Positions 55,617-63,915 of a stretch of 64,000 nt of DNA are shown piece after piece. Numbering within the stretch: position 1 is the first letter of the stretch; every line of letters starts with the position of its first letter. Location of the stretch: the NCBI GenBank assembly GCA_964602515.1, contig CAZRRJ010000006.1, positions 1 to 64,000 of the forward strand, written 5' to 3'. Under the pieces are notes generated by a model. That model ran no database searches. It saw nothing but the letters and a program-made list of their open reading frames with translations, and was not told the origin of the DNA. The stretch comes from Carboxylicivirga sp964602515 (lineage in GTDB: Bacteria; Bacteroidota; Bacteroidia; Bacteroidales; Marinilabiliaceae). The position numbers were made by a program, and so were the translations under genes.

Positions 55617-58600
55617 CTACAGCCACTTATCAACAATCTGCTCCAAATCATCCATTTTAACAGGTTTACCTATATAATCATTCATACCTGCTGATATACA
55701 AACTTCACGATCTCCTTTTAAGGCATTGGCTGTCATTGCGATAATAGGCAATACGACACCATTTTGCCTTAATTTTTTAGTAGCATCAAGTCCATTTAAC
55801 ACTGGCATCTGTACATCCATAAATACAAGATCTATATCGTGCTTCTCATCACCTGTTAGCCTATCAACTGCCTCCTGCCCGTTATTAGCAATACTGGTTT
55901 GCAAACCCAAACGGGATAGCATTTTTTCTGCAATTTTTTGATTAATTATATTATCCTCAACCAGTAAAATCTGTTTGTTTTTAATTCTTTCCTTTAAATC
56001 AACAACCTGCACATCTCCTTTATTTACCTCTCCTACTCCATCTACAAGAAGCTTCTCAATAGCAGTAAATAAATCAGTGTGCTTTACAGGCTTTTGTAAA
56101 ATAGTATCCATCCCTTTAAACTCCTCGGGATTCTTCCAACGATTTTCTGACGAAAATAAGATAGTTTTTAAGTTTTTCTGCTTTTGCTTAACTGTTTGTA
56201 AGAATTTATCATCTGCCTTACTAAATACATGGCTGTCAATAATCATTAAATTAAAATTAGAACACTCTTCAAGTTTATTAAGTGCTGATTTTTCGTCATT
56301 AACCGTTTCTGATTTAATATTCCAGTTATTTAGCGTCTTCTTTAGCAACAGTAAATTCGTTTTATGATTATCTACAATTAAGGTATTTATATGTGCAAAC
56401 TGACCTGTATTCAGCTCTAATGTTTTATGGTTTTTATCAATAACAAATGGTAAAGTAAAATGAAATACAGAGCCCGGGTTTTCTTTTGACCACATAAAAT
56501 TCTGATTTGGGCTTTCTACCCAAATCTTACCCCCCATCAATTCAACCAACATTTTCGATATACTGGTTCCCAAACCTGTACCACCAAATTTCCGTGTTGT
56601 CGAACCATCGGCCTGTGTAAATGATTCAAATATCTTCTCCAGCTTGTTTTTAGGTATACCAATTCCTGAATCCTCAACAGAGAAGTGCAAAATTAAATTA
56701 GTGCCTTTTTGTTGCTCTATTTCCACCTTTAATACCACCTCTCCTTCTGAGGTAAATTTAACGGCATTACCCATCAAATTAACCAACACTTGAATCAATC
56801 GGCTCTCATCACCAATTAAAACTGGAGGTATCGTATCTTCTATATCATTAAGTATCTCAATACCTTTTTCAAGCGAACGAAACGACATCTGATCCATCAG
56901 ATAATCAACTGTTGAACGCAAATTAAAAGCATAAGACTCTATTTTCATTTTACCGGCTTCAATCTTCGAAAAATCAAGAATATCATTAATGATATTCAAC
57001 AGATTATCGCACGAACGGCCAATAATTGAGACAACATTCTCTTGCTCTTTAGTCATCCGTGTTTTTGCCAATAGCTCTGTTGCACCAATAATACCATTCA
57101 TTGGTGTACGGATTTCATGGCTCATATTTGCCAAAAACTCCGATTTTGCTTTATTCGACTCTGCCTCCTTTTTCTGTATTTCCTTCTGTGCACTAATATC
57201 CATAAATGCCTCTAAGAAAACTTCTTTCTGATCTAATGATATTGGTATTATATTTTTAAGTATCTCGCGCGACACATTGTTTTCGATAATTTCCAAACGT
57301 TCTTCCAGCGAAACAACAGTAACACCAGTCTGCTCATCTTTGTATTCTTCCCTTTTTGTTGTGCAAAACAACTCATCATAAGCTATACCCGACAAATGCT
57401 TTAAGGCTTCATCTGCTGAACCAAATCCCATCGTATTGGACGCTGTTTTATTAATCTGAATAACTTTCTTATCCTTATTAACTATCATTACACCCACCGG
57501 TAAATTATCTGTAATGGTAGATAATGCTTTATTGGACTCTTCTAATGACTCTGTAAGTAACTTTTTTTCAGTTGTATCTTCCTTAATAGCCACATAATTA
57601 GAAATGGTTTTATCTTTGCTCAACACCGGCGAAATCAATACTTTCTCCCAATAAACAGTCCCGTCAGCTTTTCTACTTGATATTTCACCCGTCCATATCT
57701 TACCTTCCTGAATCGTTTGCCACAATACATCAGCTAATTCATTTTTCTCATTTTGCAACTGAAAAAAATTAGCATTACCACTTTCCAATTCTGTTTTAGA
57801 AAATCCATCTAAAGATTTGAAACCCTTATTAACATACTCCACATTCCCCTGTGTATCAGTAATCATTATTGATATTGGACTTTGCTCAACTGCTTGTATC
57901 AATTTTTTATTATTCTCTTCCGCCTTCTTACGATATAGAATTACATTACGTATTTGTGAGAATAGAAAATAGGATAAGAAAATAACAAATAAAGTAAACA
58001 GAAACAGGGAGGTAAACTTTAATTTATTATAACGATTTAGTACATTAATGCTTTTGTTATTTAAACTCACCAACCGCTTATTAATCTCATAAGCAATTGT
58101 ATTTTCAATCTCAAGCATACGTTCAAATTCCGATGCTGCTTGTTTTATCAATTGCTCTACATTAGCTTTTAAATTTTCATTCTGTGCGCCATGTACTTTA
58201 ATATTTTCATTAATAAGGTTTGATATACGTACCGATTGATTATATAAATCATCAATAATAGGAACCAATTCACTTACTTTAGAAATTGTTCCTGTATATT
58301 CATCCTCTTCATAGTTTATCTGAACAGTAATAGAGTCTTTCGAATAGTCTTTAACCGGCCTGACATCTTTAATCGTACCTCCCTGATCAATAGCATTTAA
58401 TATATCTTTACTTCTTTTTGTAAACTGCTGAATATCTGTATTATTATTTTCCAATGCCTTAACGTGATTAATTGAAGCATAAGAGAAAAAAGCTAAATTA
58501 AGATTAAGTAAATTCTGATTTAATAAAGTCTCAAGTTTTAAAAGTTTTTCCTGATTTTCAATGGCAATCCTGTACTTTGAAGTATAAGCCTGATCAAAGT

Positions 58601-58721
58601 AATTCTCAATTGTTAAGATTGTAGCGATAGTAAGAAGAAAAATGGCCAATAACAAGTAGAGCTTATTAATAATTGGCTCGCTAAAATAGGACAGTTGATT
58701 ACTTTTATTTTTTTTTCTCAC
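55617..58721 (-). CDS. Hybrid sensor histidine kinase with two receivers
   Basis: A 1034-residue membrane kinase. Membrane helices near 17-38 and 233-256 enclose about 190 periplasmic residues that read as all-helical. Two PAS domains follow (about 270-385 and 395-510, VEQSPISIMITDTQGNVEYV at the first). HisKA has His near 534 in NMSHEIRTPMNGIIGATELL, and HATPase has NLMGNAVKF, DSGIGIP and GTGLGTSIS. The first receiver (about 775-890) keeps the phospho-acceptor Asp and Lys but has VDNH instead of the usual two acids. The second (about 915-1030) is complete (VEDN, FMDVQMPVLNG, MTANA, GKP). No DNA-binding domain follows. A ModA-like lipoprotein gene lies 41 bases upstream. Confidence 0.93.
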   Translation of the reverse strand: MRKKNKSNQLSYFSEPIINKLYLLLAIFLLTIATILTIENYFDQAYTSKYRIAIENQEKLLKLETLLNQNLLNLNLAFFSYASINHVKALENNNTDIQQFTKRSKDILNAIDQGGTIKDVRPVKDYSKDSITVQINYEEDEYTGTISKVSELVPIIDDLYNQSVRISNLINENIKVHGAQNENLKANVEQLIKQAASEFERMLEIENTIAYEINKRLVSLNNKSINVLNRYNKLKFTSLFLFTLFVIFLSYFLFSQIRNVILYRKKAEENNKKLIQAVEQSPISIMITDTQGNVEYVNKGFKSLDGFSKTELESGNANFFQLQNEKNELADVLWQTIQEGKIWTGEISSRKADGTVYWEKVLISPVLSKDKTISNYVAIKEDTTEKKLLTESLEESNKALSTITDNLPVGVMIVNKDKKVIQINKTASNTMGFGSADEALKHLSGIAYDELFCTTKREEYKDEQTGVTVVSLEERLEIIENNVSREILKNIIPISLDQKEVFLEAFMDISAQKEIQKKEAESNKAKSEFLANMSHEIRTPMNGIIGATELLAKTRMTKEQENVVSIIGRSCDNLLNIINDILDFSKIEAGKMKIESYAFNLRSTVDYLMDQMSFRSLEKGIEILNDIEDTIPPVLIGDESRLIQVLVNLMGNAVKFTSEGEVVLKVEIEQQKGTNLILHFSVEDSGIGIPKNKLEKIFESFTQADGSTTRKFGGTGLGTSISKMLVELMGGKIWVESPNQNFMWSKENPGSVFHFTLPFVIDKNHKTLELNTGQFAHINTLIVDNHKTNLLLLKKTLNNWNIKSETVNDEKSALNKLEECSNFNLMIIDSHVFSKADDKFLQTVKQKQKNLKTILFSSENRWKNPEEFKGMDTILQKPVKHTDLFTAIEKLLVDGVGEVNKGDVQVVDLKERIKNKQILLVEDNIINQKIAEKMLSRLGLQTSIANNGQEAVDRLTGDEKHDIDLVFMDVQMPVLNGLDATKKLRQNGVVLPIIAMTANALKGDREVCISAGMNDYIGKPVKMDDLEQIVDKWL

Positions 58722-58762
58722 GGAAAAGGAATTTTTCTAAAAGTAAGATTTTACCATTAAAA

Positions 58763-59584
58763 TTAAAAAATAATGGTTTGTCTTTTTGATAAACCGTACT
58801 CACTCAATCTTGATTCGTTCAAATAAGATGATGCCAAATCAAGAAAAGCCCTTGCCATTTTCGGTTCAGAACTGCACGATAAGATAGCGGCATAAACAGG
58901 GTATGCATTATTATACGGAGATGGTGGCATTATAACTTCAACATAATTCCGGTTACCATTTACATTTAAATTACTATGCCAGTTAATAACAACATCTGCC
59001 TGATTCTCTTTCAGACCCCTAATCAAGCCTTTTGAATCAGATGTTAATGAGATGGCATCTGTCAATATATCATCATAAGAGCCTTGTTGTTCAAAAAAAC
59101 GTTTGGTCTCGTACCCAAGTGCACTTGTTTCGGAGTTTGCTATTATAAAGGCATATTTATTATTATTCTGTAAACGCCCCGTATAACCATCAAATTTTTT
59201 TGGGTTACCTTTTTTTACCATATAAACCAAATGATTATAACCCCAAAAGAGTGAATCGGTAAGAACCTGACCGGTTTGCGCATAAAAATTTTTAAAACTA
59301 TGTGTCGAGGACGGAATATACAAATCTCCTTCTGCTGAATACTGGATAATCCCCATCAAATTTTTTGAACAATCGTTTTGTATTACCACTCGGCAACCAT
59401 ATTGTTCCTCAAAAAGTGGCTTTAAATCTACAACCATATTAAGCATAGTATTCTCACAATAAACTATAAGCTCCTTAGCTGCACATTTCCCATCTTTTGT
59501 TCTATTGATCTTTCGTTCTTTACATCCTTCAAAAATAAACAAAGAACAAACTGTAAGAATAGAAATATATTTAATTAGAAACAT
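58763..59584 (-). CDS. ModA-like periplasmic substrate-binding lipoprotein
   Basis: A 273-residue binding protein with a lipobox (FIFEGC, Cys21) after a short hydrophobic leader, so it should be membrane-anchored. ELIVYCENTMLNMVVDLKPLFEEQYG, DLYIPSSTHSFKNF and YNHLVYMVKKGNPK follow the molybdate/sulfate-type binding fold, and ANSETSALGYETKRFFEQQG lies in the hinge region. No permease or ATPase gene is adjacent. Instead the hybrid kinase gene follows 41 bases later on the same strand, which suggests a sensory rather than transport role. The ligand is unknown: an oxyanion such as molybdate, tungstate, sulfate or phosphate is possible. Confidence 0.8.
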   Translation of the reverse strand: MFLIKYISILTVCSLFIFEGCKERKINRTKDGKCAAKELIVYCENTMLNMVVDLKPLFEEQYGCRVVIQNDCSKNLMGIIQYSAEGDLYIPSSTHSFKNFYAQTGQVLTDSLFWGYNHLVYMVKKGNPKKFDGYTGRLQNNNKYAFIIANSETSALGYETKRFFEQQGSYDDILTDAISLTSDSKGLIRGLKENQADVVINWHSNLNVNGNRNYVEVIMPPSPYNNAYPVYAAILSCSSEPKMARAFLDLASSYLNESRLSEYGLSKRQTIIF

Positions 59585-59676
59585 AGATTTACCATTTTAA
59601 TGCTTAGCAAGTTAGCAAATAGATCTATGCACAAATAACCATTCATCACTGATATAACAGTGTTTATCAAAACACT

Positions 59677-60759
59677 TTACCTACTAATGAAATGTTTACG
59701 TATCCAACGCGGAACAATAAAAGCACCAATAACCAGGTAAGGGTAATAACTTATTAAGCGCCACATAAAGGCTAATGCCATACCTGTACCTAAAGGAATC
59801 ATACCCGAAAGAAACTCCTTAAATACCCATTCGGCAAAACCACTACCTCCGGGTGTAGGGCTTACCAGCATCATGATCCACATAACAAGTTGTTTCCCAA
59901 AAATTAAGATATGGTCGCTCCAACCCAACAGTTCAAAGCCAAAGAAAGCCAATATTAGTGTATTTACAATCCAATAGCGGGCAGTCCAGCTAATACTTGT
60001 TGCTATAAAGGCTTTAAACCAATTTTTTAATGGCCACTTTTTAAATTCTTGCGATGTAGAAATAAGATCTGAGCCTGATTCATTTGCCTGGGGACGCCAT
60101 CGACGAATTATTGGCAATTTAAAAAGCCACAATAAAAGCCATTTTAAACCCCGTGGATTAATAAATAACCCGTAGCTAATAACAATTGTATAACTGAACT
60201 TAAGCAGGTAGCCAATAAAAGCAAACACGAAAAACTTATTCTCATACCATGGCATACCCTCTGTTAAACTATTTCCAAAGGTAAAAATATCGGTTCGTCC
60301 GATAAAAAGCAGAATAAGTGGAAAAGTGAGTATAAAATACAATTCATCCAAAAAGGAAGTCACCATTACAACAGCAGTACTGCGCCCTACCCTAATACCT
60401 TCTTTATTAATAAAAAAAATAGCCACGCCGGTTCCTCCTATTGCCGATGGTGTAATTGCTGAAGTAAATTCCCATAACATAACAACATTAAAGGCCCGTT
60501 TCCATGTAAGTTTATTACCCGTTAATAAGCGGATACGAATAATATAACCTAAATCACGAATGGCCATCATCAAAAATGAAATGAAAAACCAAAAAAGCGA
60601 TTGAACAGTAAAAGAAAATGTAGTAAGAACGCCCGGATCAAATTCTTGATACAGAAAATATCCGGTTACAGCTAAACCAATAAAAATAGGTAAGGTAATT
60701 TTACCGGGACGAATGCTTTTTAGTATTTTACCAGAATTATCAGTCATAATTAGGGGCAA
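59677..60759 (-). CDS. LPG-synthase-type membrane protein (UPF0104)
   Basis: A 360-residue membrane protein with about eight helices, matching the N-terminal flippase-like domain of lysylphosphatidylglycerol synthase. SAITPSAIGGTGVAIFFINKEG (about 90-115) and VSPTPGGSGFAEWVFKEFL (about 295-315) are the two glycine/proline-rich family signatures. The aminoacyl-transferase domain of MprF is absent, so lipid translocation is more likely than aminoacylation; this is from family knowledge. Monocistronic, on the same strand as the binding protein and hybrid kinase genes but more than 90 bases away. Confidence 0.85.
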   Translation of the reverse strand: MPLIMTDNSGKILKSIRPGKITLPIFIGLAVTGYFLYQEFDPGVLTTFSFTVQSLFWFFISFLMMAIRDLGYIIRIRLLTGNKLTWKRAFNVVMLWEFTSAITPSAIGGTGVAIFFINKEGIRVGRSTAVVMVTSFLDELYFILTFPLILLFIGRTDIFTFGNSLTEGMPWYENKFFVFAFIGYLLKFSYTIVISYGLFINPRGLKWLLLWLFKLPIIRRWRPQANESGSDLISTSQEFKKWPLKNWFKAFIATSISWTARYWIVNTLILAFFGFELLGWSDHILIFGKQLVMWIMMLVSPTPGGSGFAEWVFKEFLSGMIPLGTGMALAFMWRLISYYPYLVIGAFIVPRWIRKHFISR

Positions 60760-60895
60760 AGTTATGAGAATACATTAAGTGCAAAAATACATAACCAATT
60801 AAATTCATACAATTATTACTTTTATTCACAACAGTATTTATTCAAACTATTTATTGCACAAATCTGTTAGGGTATAAACAAAACGAGAAAGAATA

Positions 60896-61090
60896 ATGGA
60901 AGAAATTCAATCACCATGTATTAATGTATGTCAATACGATAGTAACGGTATATGTTTTGGATGCCGAAGAACCATTAACGAAGCTGGCAACTGGTCAATA
61001 TTTTCCAATGAAGAAAGAGCAGCTATCATTAAGGATCTTTCAGTAAGAAGAAATGCAGATGGAGAAGAGCCACAAATATTTTTAAGATAA
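60896..61090 (+). CDS. DUF1289 small cysteine-rich protein
   Basis: A 64-residue protein. IQSPCINVCQYDSNGICFGCRR holds four cysteines (residues about 8, 12, 22, 25) in the spacing typical of DUF1289/YdhL, probably a metal or Fe-S site. INEAGNWSIFSNEERAAII is the rest of the domain. Function is unknown. It is the last recognisable core gene before the mobile-element border. Confidence 0.88.
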   Translation: MEEIQSPCINVCQYDSNGICFGCRRTINEAGNWSIFSNEERAAIIKDLSVRRNADGEEPQIFLR

Positions 61091-61557
61091 AAAAACATTA
61101 TTATAACGTGAAATATGAGTTTAACGAATGCTGTGCCCATTGATTAGCTAAAATTTAATATTTTTAAAGATGTTGGTTCGGTCTAATCCACCTTTTTAAT
61201 TTTCTCTCTTTTCATCGACAATATCCGGGTTAAGAGAAGAATACTATATAAAATAACGTGAGTTCGATTCAATTTTTAAAACACAGATTGAAATAATACG
61301 TGATGAGATAAATTCAAAATTTTACGTTAAACATAGGTTAATCAAAGTCTAAAGCTGATAATTTAGAAAGAGGTAAAACCGAAAGAATAAGAACAAAAAA
61401 TTTTAATGCCATACTTATCAATTCATTGATTTAGAATATTAGCATTCTCTATAACGATTAGAGCATAATTAACTGTTGGAACTGTTGATTTTACAATCTA
61501 AAAACAGTAAGCTTCTACTTTTATTTGTTCGCATATGTTAATTAGAGTTGTATGCAC

Positions 61558-61594
61558 ATAAAAAAGCGCCCAGGATGGAAGCTCCCGAACGCCT
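61558..61594 (-). terminator. Terminator of the interrupted tRNA-Ala gene
   Basis: On the minus strand GCGTTCGGGA pairs with TCCTGGGCGC (ten pairs, three G-U) around a 7-base loop and is followed by TTTTTT. It stands just beyond the 3' end of the tRNA fragment, where a tRNA terminator belongs. Confidence 0.7.
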
Positions 61595-61605
61595 TATCTT
61601 TACTG

Positions 61606-61652
61606 TGGAGAATAGCGGAATCGAACCGCTGACCTTTTGACTGCCAGTCAAA
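61606..61652 (-). other. Attachment site: 3' half of a tRNA-Ala (GGC) gene
   Basis: Read on the minus strand these 47 bases are the 3' part of a tRNA. They hold the anticodon stem-loop TTTGA-CTGGCAG-TCAAA with anticodon GGC, variable loop AGGTC, T-arm AGCGG-TTCGATT-CCGCT, acceptor strand ATTCTCC and discriminator A. T at position 70 fits the G3-U70 alanine identity pair. The D-arm and 5' acceptor strand are absent; the DNA to the right is unrelated AT-rich sequence leading to an integrase gene. This is the typical end of an element inserted into a tRNA 3' end. The complete tRNA gene should lie at the far end of the element, outside the window. Confidence 0.78.
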
Positions 61653-61661
61653 TAATTTATA

Positions 61662-61744
61662 TTTGTGATGATTTGCGAATATTTGTAAAGCACAGTAAAA
61701 CACTATTATATGATTTTAGTGCTTTGTGTAATTTTGTGAATTTT
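61662..61744. repeat. Direct repeats and hairpin between attachment site and integrase
   Basis: Two imperfect 22-base direct repeats (61662-61683 and 61723-61744, 16 of 22 identical; both begin TTTGTG and contain TTTGyGAAT) flank a hairpin (AAAGCAC and TAAAA pairing with TTTTA and GTGCTTT, 61687-61725). They lie between the tRNA fragment and the integrase ATG, where arm-type integrase sites and the int promoter would be expected. Confidence 0.45.
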
Positions 61745-61779
61745 ATTGTTTTTTTGTAGTTTAGTATGCAAATTATCAC

Positions 61780-63030
61780 ATGGCGAATATCAATAGAGAC
61801 TACCAAATATCCATTTATCTGGACACTCGTAGAGCTAAGAAGAATGGAAAATATCCGGTTAAATTAAGAGTATTTACTGCTCATCCCAGGAGGCAAAAGT
61901 TATATCCAACTAAGTTTGAATTCACAGAGGATGAATTTGACCTGATATGGTCTGTGGAAAAACCGAGAGGAAAATGGAAGGACTATAAAATACTATTGAA
62001 AGGACTGGAAACAACTACCTATGAAAAAGCAGATTCTTTGGATGAATTTACTTTTGAGGACTTTGAACTACTTATAGCGCCCAATAAGGTTCAGGTTAAA
62101 CGCACTGTTAACGAATACTACAATGCTGCAATTGATAATTATAAGCATAACAATAAATTGACTACTGCAACGAGTTATGAATACAGTTTAAAATCACTAA
62201 TTCAATTTTCAAGTACTGATGAATTGTACTTTAAAACTATAACAGTACAATGGTTAAAAGACTATCAATACTATATGGAATCGTTAGGGCGAAGTCGAAC
62301 ATCAATTGGTATGTATTTGCGAAATCTAAAAGCTATTTTCAACAGTGCGATTGCTGATGGAGTTATAAAACAGGAGATTTATCCTTTTGGGAAAGGAAAG
62401 TATCAAATACCAACCTCGAAGAAAGTCAAAACAGCACTTTCTGAAGAGGAACTAAAAGTATTAATGAAGGGAGAGCCAAAAACAGAAGAGCAAGAAAAGG
62501 CAAAAGCGTTCTGGTTTTTCTCCTATGCTTGTAATGGTATGAATGTTAAAGATATTGCGAATGTTAAATACAAAGATTTTATTGACGATGATACATTCTA
62601 TTATTACCGGAATAAAATTAAAGACACTGACGTAGAGCACAAACCAATTATAATTTACCTTAATCCTTTTACAAAAGAGGTCATTAAAAAGTATGGTAAT
62701 AAGAAAATTAATAACGAAACATACTTATTCCCAATATTATCTCATGGTTTCAGTCAATCAGACACGGACAGAGCTGTAAATAATTTCAACCGCTTTATTA
62801 GTCAGCACATGAAAAAATATGCGCAAAGTCTTGAATTGAATATTAAAATTAATAGTAAAATTGCTAGACATTCGTTTGCAACAAACCTAATTAGGAAAGG
62901 AGCTGGAATGGAGCTTGCACAAGAATCATTGGGGCATACTGATATTAAGACGACAAAGGCATATTTTGCTGGTTTTGCCGATGACCAGAAAAGAGATATT
63001 GCCAATAAAATGATGGGTTTTAATGACTGA
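61780..63030 (+). CDS. Tyrosine recombinase/integrase of a mobile element
   Basis: A 416-residue Bacteroidota-type integrase. An N-terminal arm-binding region (YQISIYLDTRRAKKNGKYPV) and a SAM-like core-binding domain (about 105-205, NEYYNAAIDNYKHNNKLTTA, GMYLRNLKAIFNSAI) precede the catalytic domain (about 215-410). Visible catalytic residues are Arg363 in IARHSFAT, His386 in LGHTDIKTT and the nucleophile Tyr395 in KAYF. The position of the first arginine (GMNVKDI, residue 255) is Asn, and the usual histidine three before Arg363 is Lys360. It starts 127 bases from the tRNA-Ala fragment, which marks it as the element's integrase. The next gene overlaps by 8 bases. Confidence 0.92.
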   Translation: MANINRDYQISIYLDTRRAKKNGKYPVKLRVFTAHPRRQKLYPTKFEFTEDEFDLIWSVEKPRGKWKDYKILLKGLETTTYEKADSLDEFTFEDFELLIAPNKVQVKRTVNEYYNAAIDNYKHNNKLTTATSYEYSLKSLIQFSSTDELYFKTITVQWLKDYQYYMESLGRSRTSIGMYLRNLKAIFNSAIADGVIKQEIYPFGKGKYQIPTSKKVKTALSEEELKVLMKGEPKTEEQEKAKAFWFFSYACNGMNVKDIANVKYKDFIDDDTFYYYRNKIKDTDVEHKPIIIYLNPFTKEVIKKYGNKKINNETYLFPILSHGFSQSDTDRAVNNFNRFISQHMKKYAQSLELNIKINSKIARHSFATNLIRKGAGMELAQESLGHTDIKTTKAYFAGFADDQKRDIANKMMGFND

Positions 63031-63814
63031 TACAGAAAGAAAAATAATAGCGATTGATAAAATCATTAACGAATTGAATGAAATATATCAGGGGTGGGTT
63101 GAAATTTTTCCTTTCGAACTTGATATGTTTAAACCCTTAAAGGAAAAGTATAAAAACGAACTCCCTATCATAAAAAACAACGAAGCACTGTATTACAAAG
63201 ACTTAAATGAGGTTCATATCAATTTTTATTCTCCCAAAACCTTTTTTATGTATTTGTCACAGCTAACAATGTCAATCCTTGGAAGCATCAATACTGTATC
63301 ATTATTTGAGGACGGTAAAATCGATGACATTGAAAAACACAAGTTGGAGATTATACTTAACAATCGCAAAACTGAGATAAGAGCGCAGGTAAGCAGAACC
63401 AGATATCAAAAACCTGAATACGTCGATTATTTGTTAGAATGGTTTGAGAAAGAAGAAATCTTTATTGATAAGATTGCTCCGTTTTTTAAACAAACCGAAG
63501 ATGCTCATGAAACAAAAAAAATACCTGCAAAATGGTACGCCTTATTGCATATTTTTAAAATCAATGCAGGCTTTGAGAAAGCTTTCCCTTTAAATGAAAA
63601 TGACCAGTTTGATTATAAACTCATAAAGCAATTCGCAGAAGACAACTACCCAGTTAAAAATGGACAAGGTTTCTATAGAACATTTAAGGAATTTTATGGT
63701 GTAAGTGAAAAAGTAATTAATAATTCATTTGGTTCTGATTATAAAGAAAAACTAATTGAATTGACAGAAGACAAGGACTTAATAAATTATATTAAAAATT
63801 CACACAAAGCCTAA
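63023..63814 (+). CDS. Unknown protein coupled to the integrase
   Basis: A 263-residue cytoplasmic protein without signal or membrane segments. It starts inside the last codons of the integrase gene (8-base overlap), so translation is coupled. It is rich in K, E, F and Y and probably mostly helical (IDKIINELNEIYQGWVEIFP, KHKLEIILNNRKTEIRAQVS). The C-terminal third (KIPAKWYALLHIFKINAG, QGFYRTFKEFYGVSEKVINN) resembles the helical end seen in some Bacteroidota element-encoded proteins (RteC-like or similar), but the likeness is weak. It may regulate excision or the integrase. No function can be assigned. Confidence 0.7.
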   Translation: MTDTERKIIAIDKIINELNEIYQGWVEIFPFELDMFKPLKEKYKNELPIIKNNEALYYKDLNEVHINFYSPKTFFMYLSQLTMSILGSINTVSLFEDGKIDDIEKHKLEIILNNRKTEIRAQVSRTRYQKPEYVDYLLEWFEKEEIFIDKIAPFFKQTEDAHETKKIPAKWYALLHIFKINAGFEKAFPLNENDQFDYKLIKQFAEDNYPVKNGQGFYRTFKEFYGVSEKVINNSFGSDYKEKLIELTEDKDLINYIKNSHKA

Positions 63815-63829
63815 CGCACTTACTACCAA

Positions 63830-63855
63830 CGTGTAAAAATTCATGTATTTACACG
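63830..63855. repeat. Inverted repeat after the integrase-coupled gene
   Basis: CGTGTAAA and TTTACACG form a perfect 8-base-pair inverted repeat around a 10-base spacer, 16 bases after the stop. There is no T run, so it may be an operator for the next gene rather than a terminator. Confidence 0.45.
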
Positions 63856-63879
63856 ACACAATACACAGTGCAAACCAAC

Positions 63880-63915
63880 CATAAGTTTGTTTCAAATTTA
63901 AAAAACAGACTTATG
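63880..63915 (+). promoter_or_regulatory. Hairpin enclosing the start codon of the next gene
   Basis: CATAAGTTTGTT (63880-63891) pairs with AACAGACTTATG (63904-63915), 12 pairs with one G-U, around a 12-base loop. The ATG of the last gene (63913-63915) lies in the stem. It could block translation or be a protein-binding site. Confidence 0.45.

Larger units (their letters stand above)
61091..61779. other. Core/mobile-element boundary region
   Basis: Left of 61560 there is AT-rich DNA without a recognised gene. Then come the terminator of a tRNA, a 3' tRNA fragment, and a 127-base integrase leader with repeats (all listed). No other gene was found. Confidence 0.55.

Noticed and set aside
61606..61652. 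Functional tRNA-Ala gene
   Set aside because: Only the 3' half is present; no 5' acceptor strand or D-arm is found to the right, so it is an attachment site, not a working gene.
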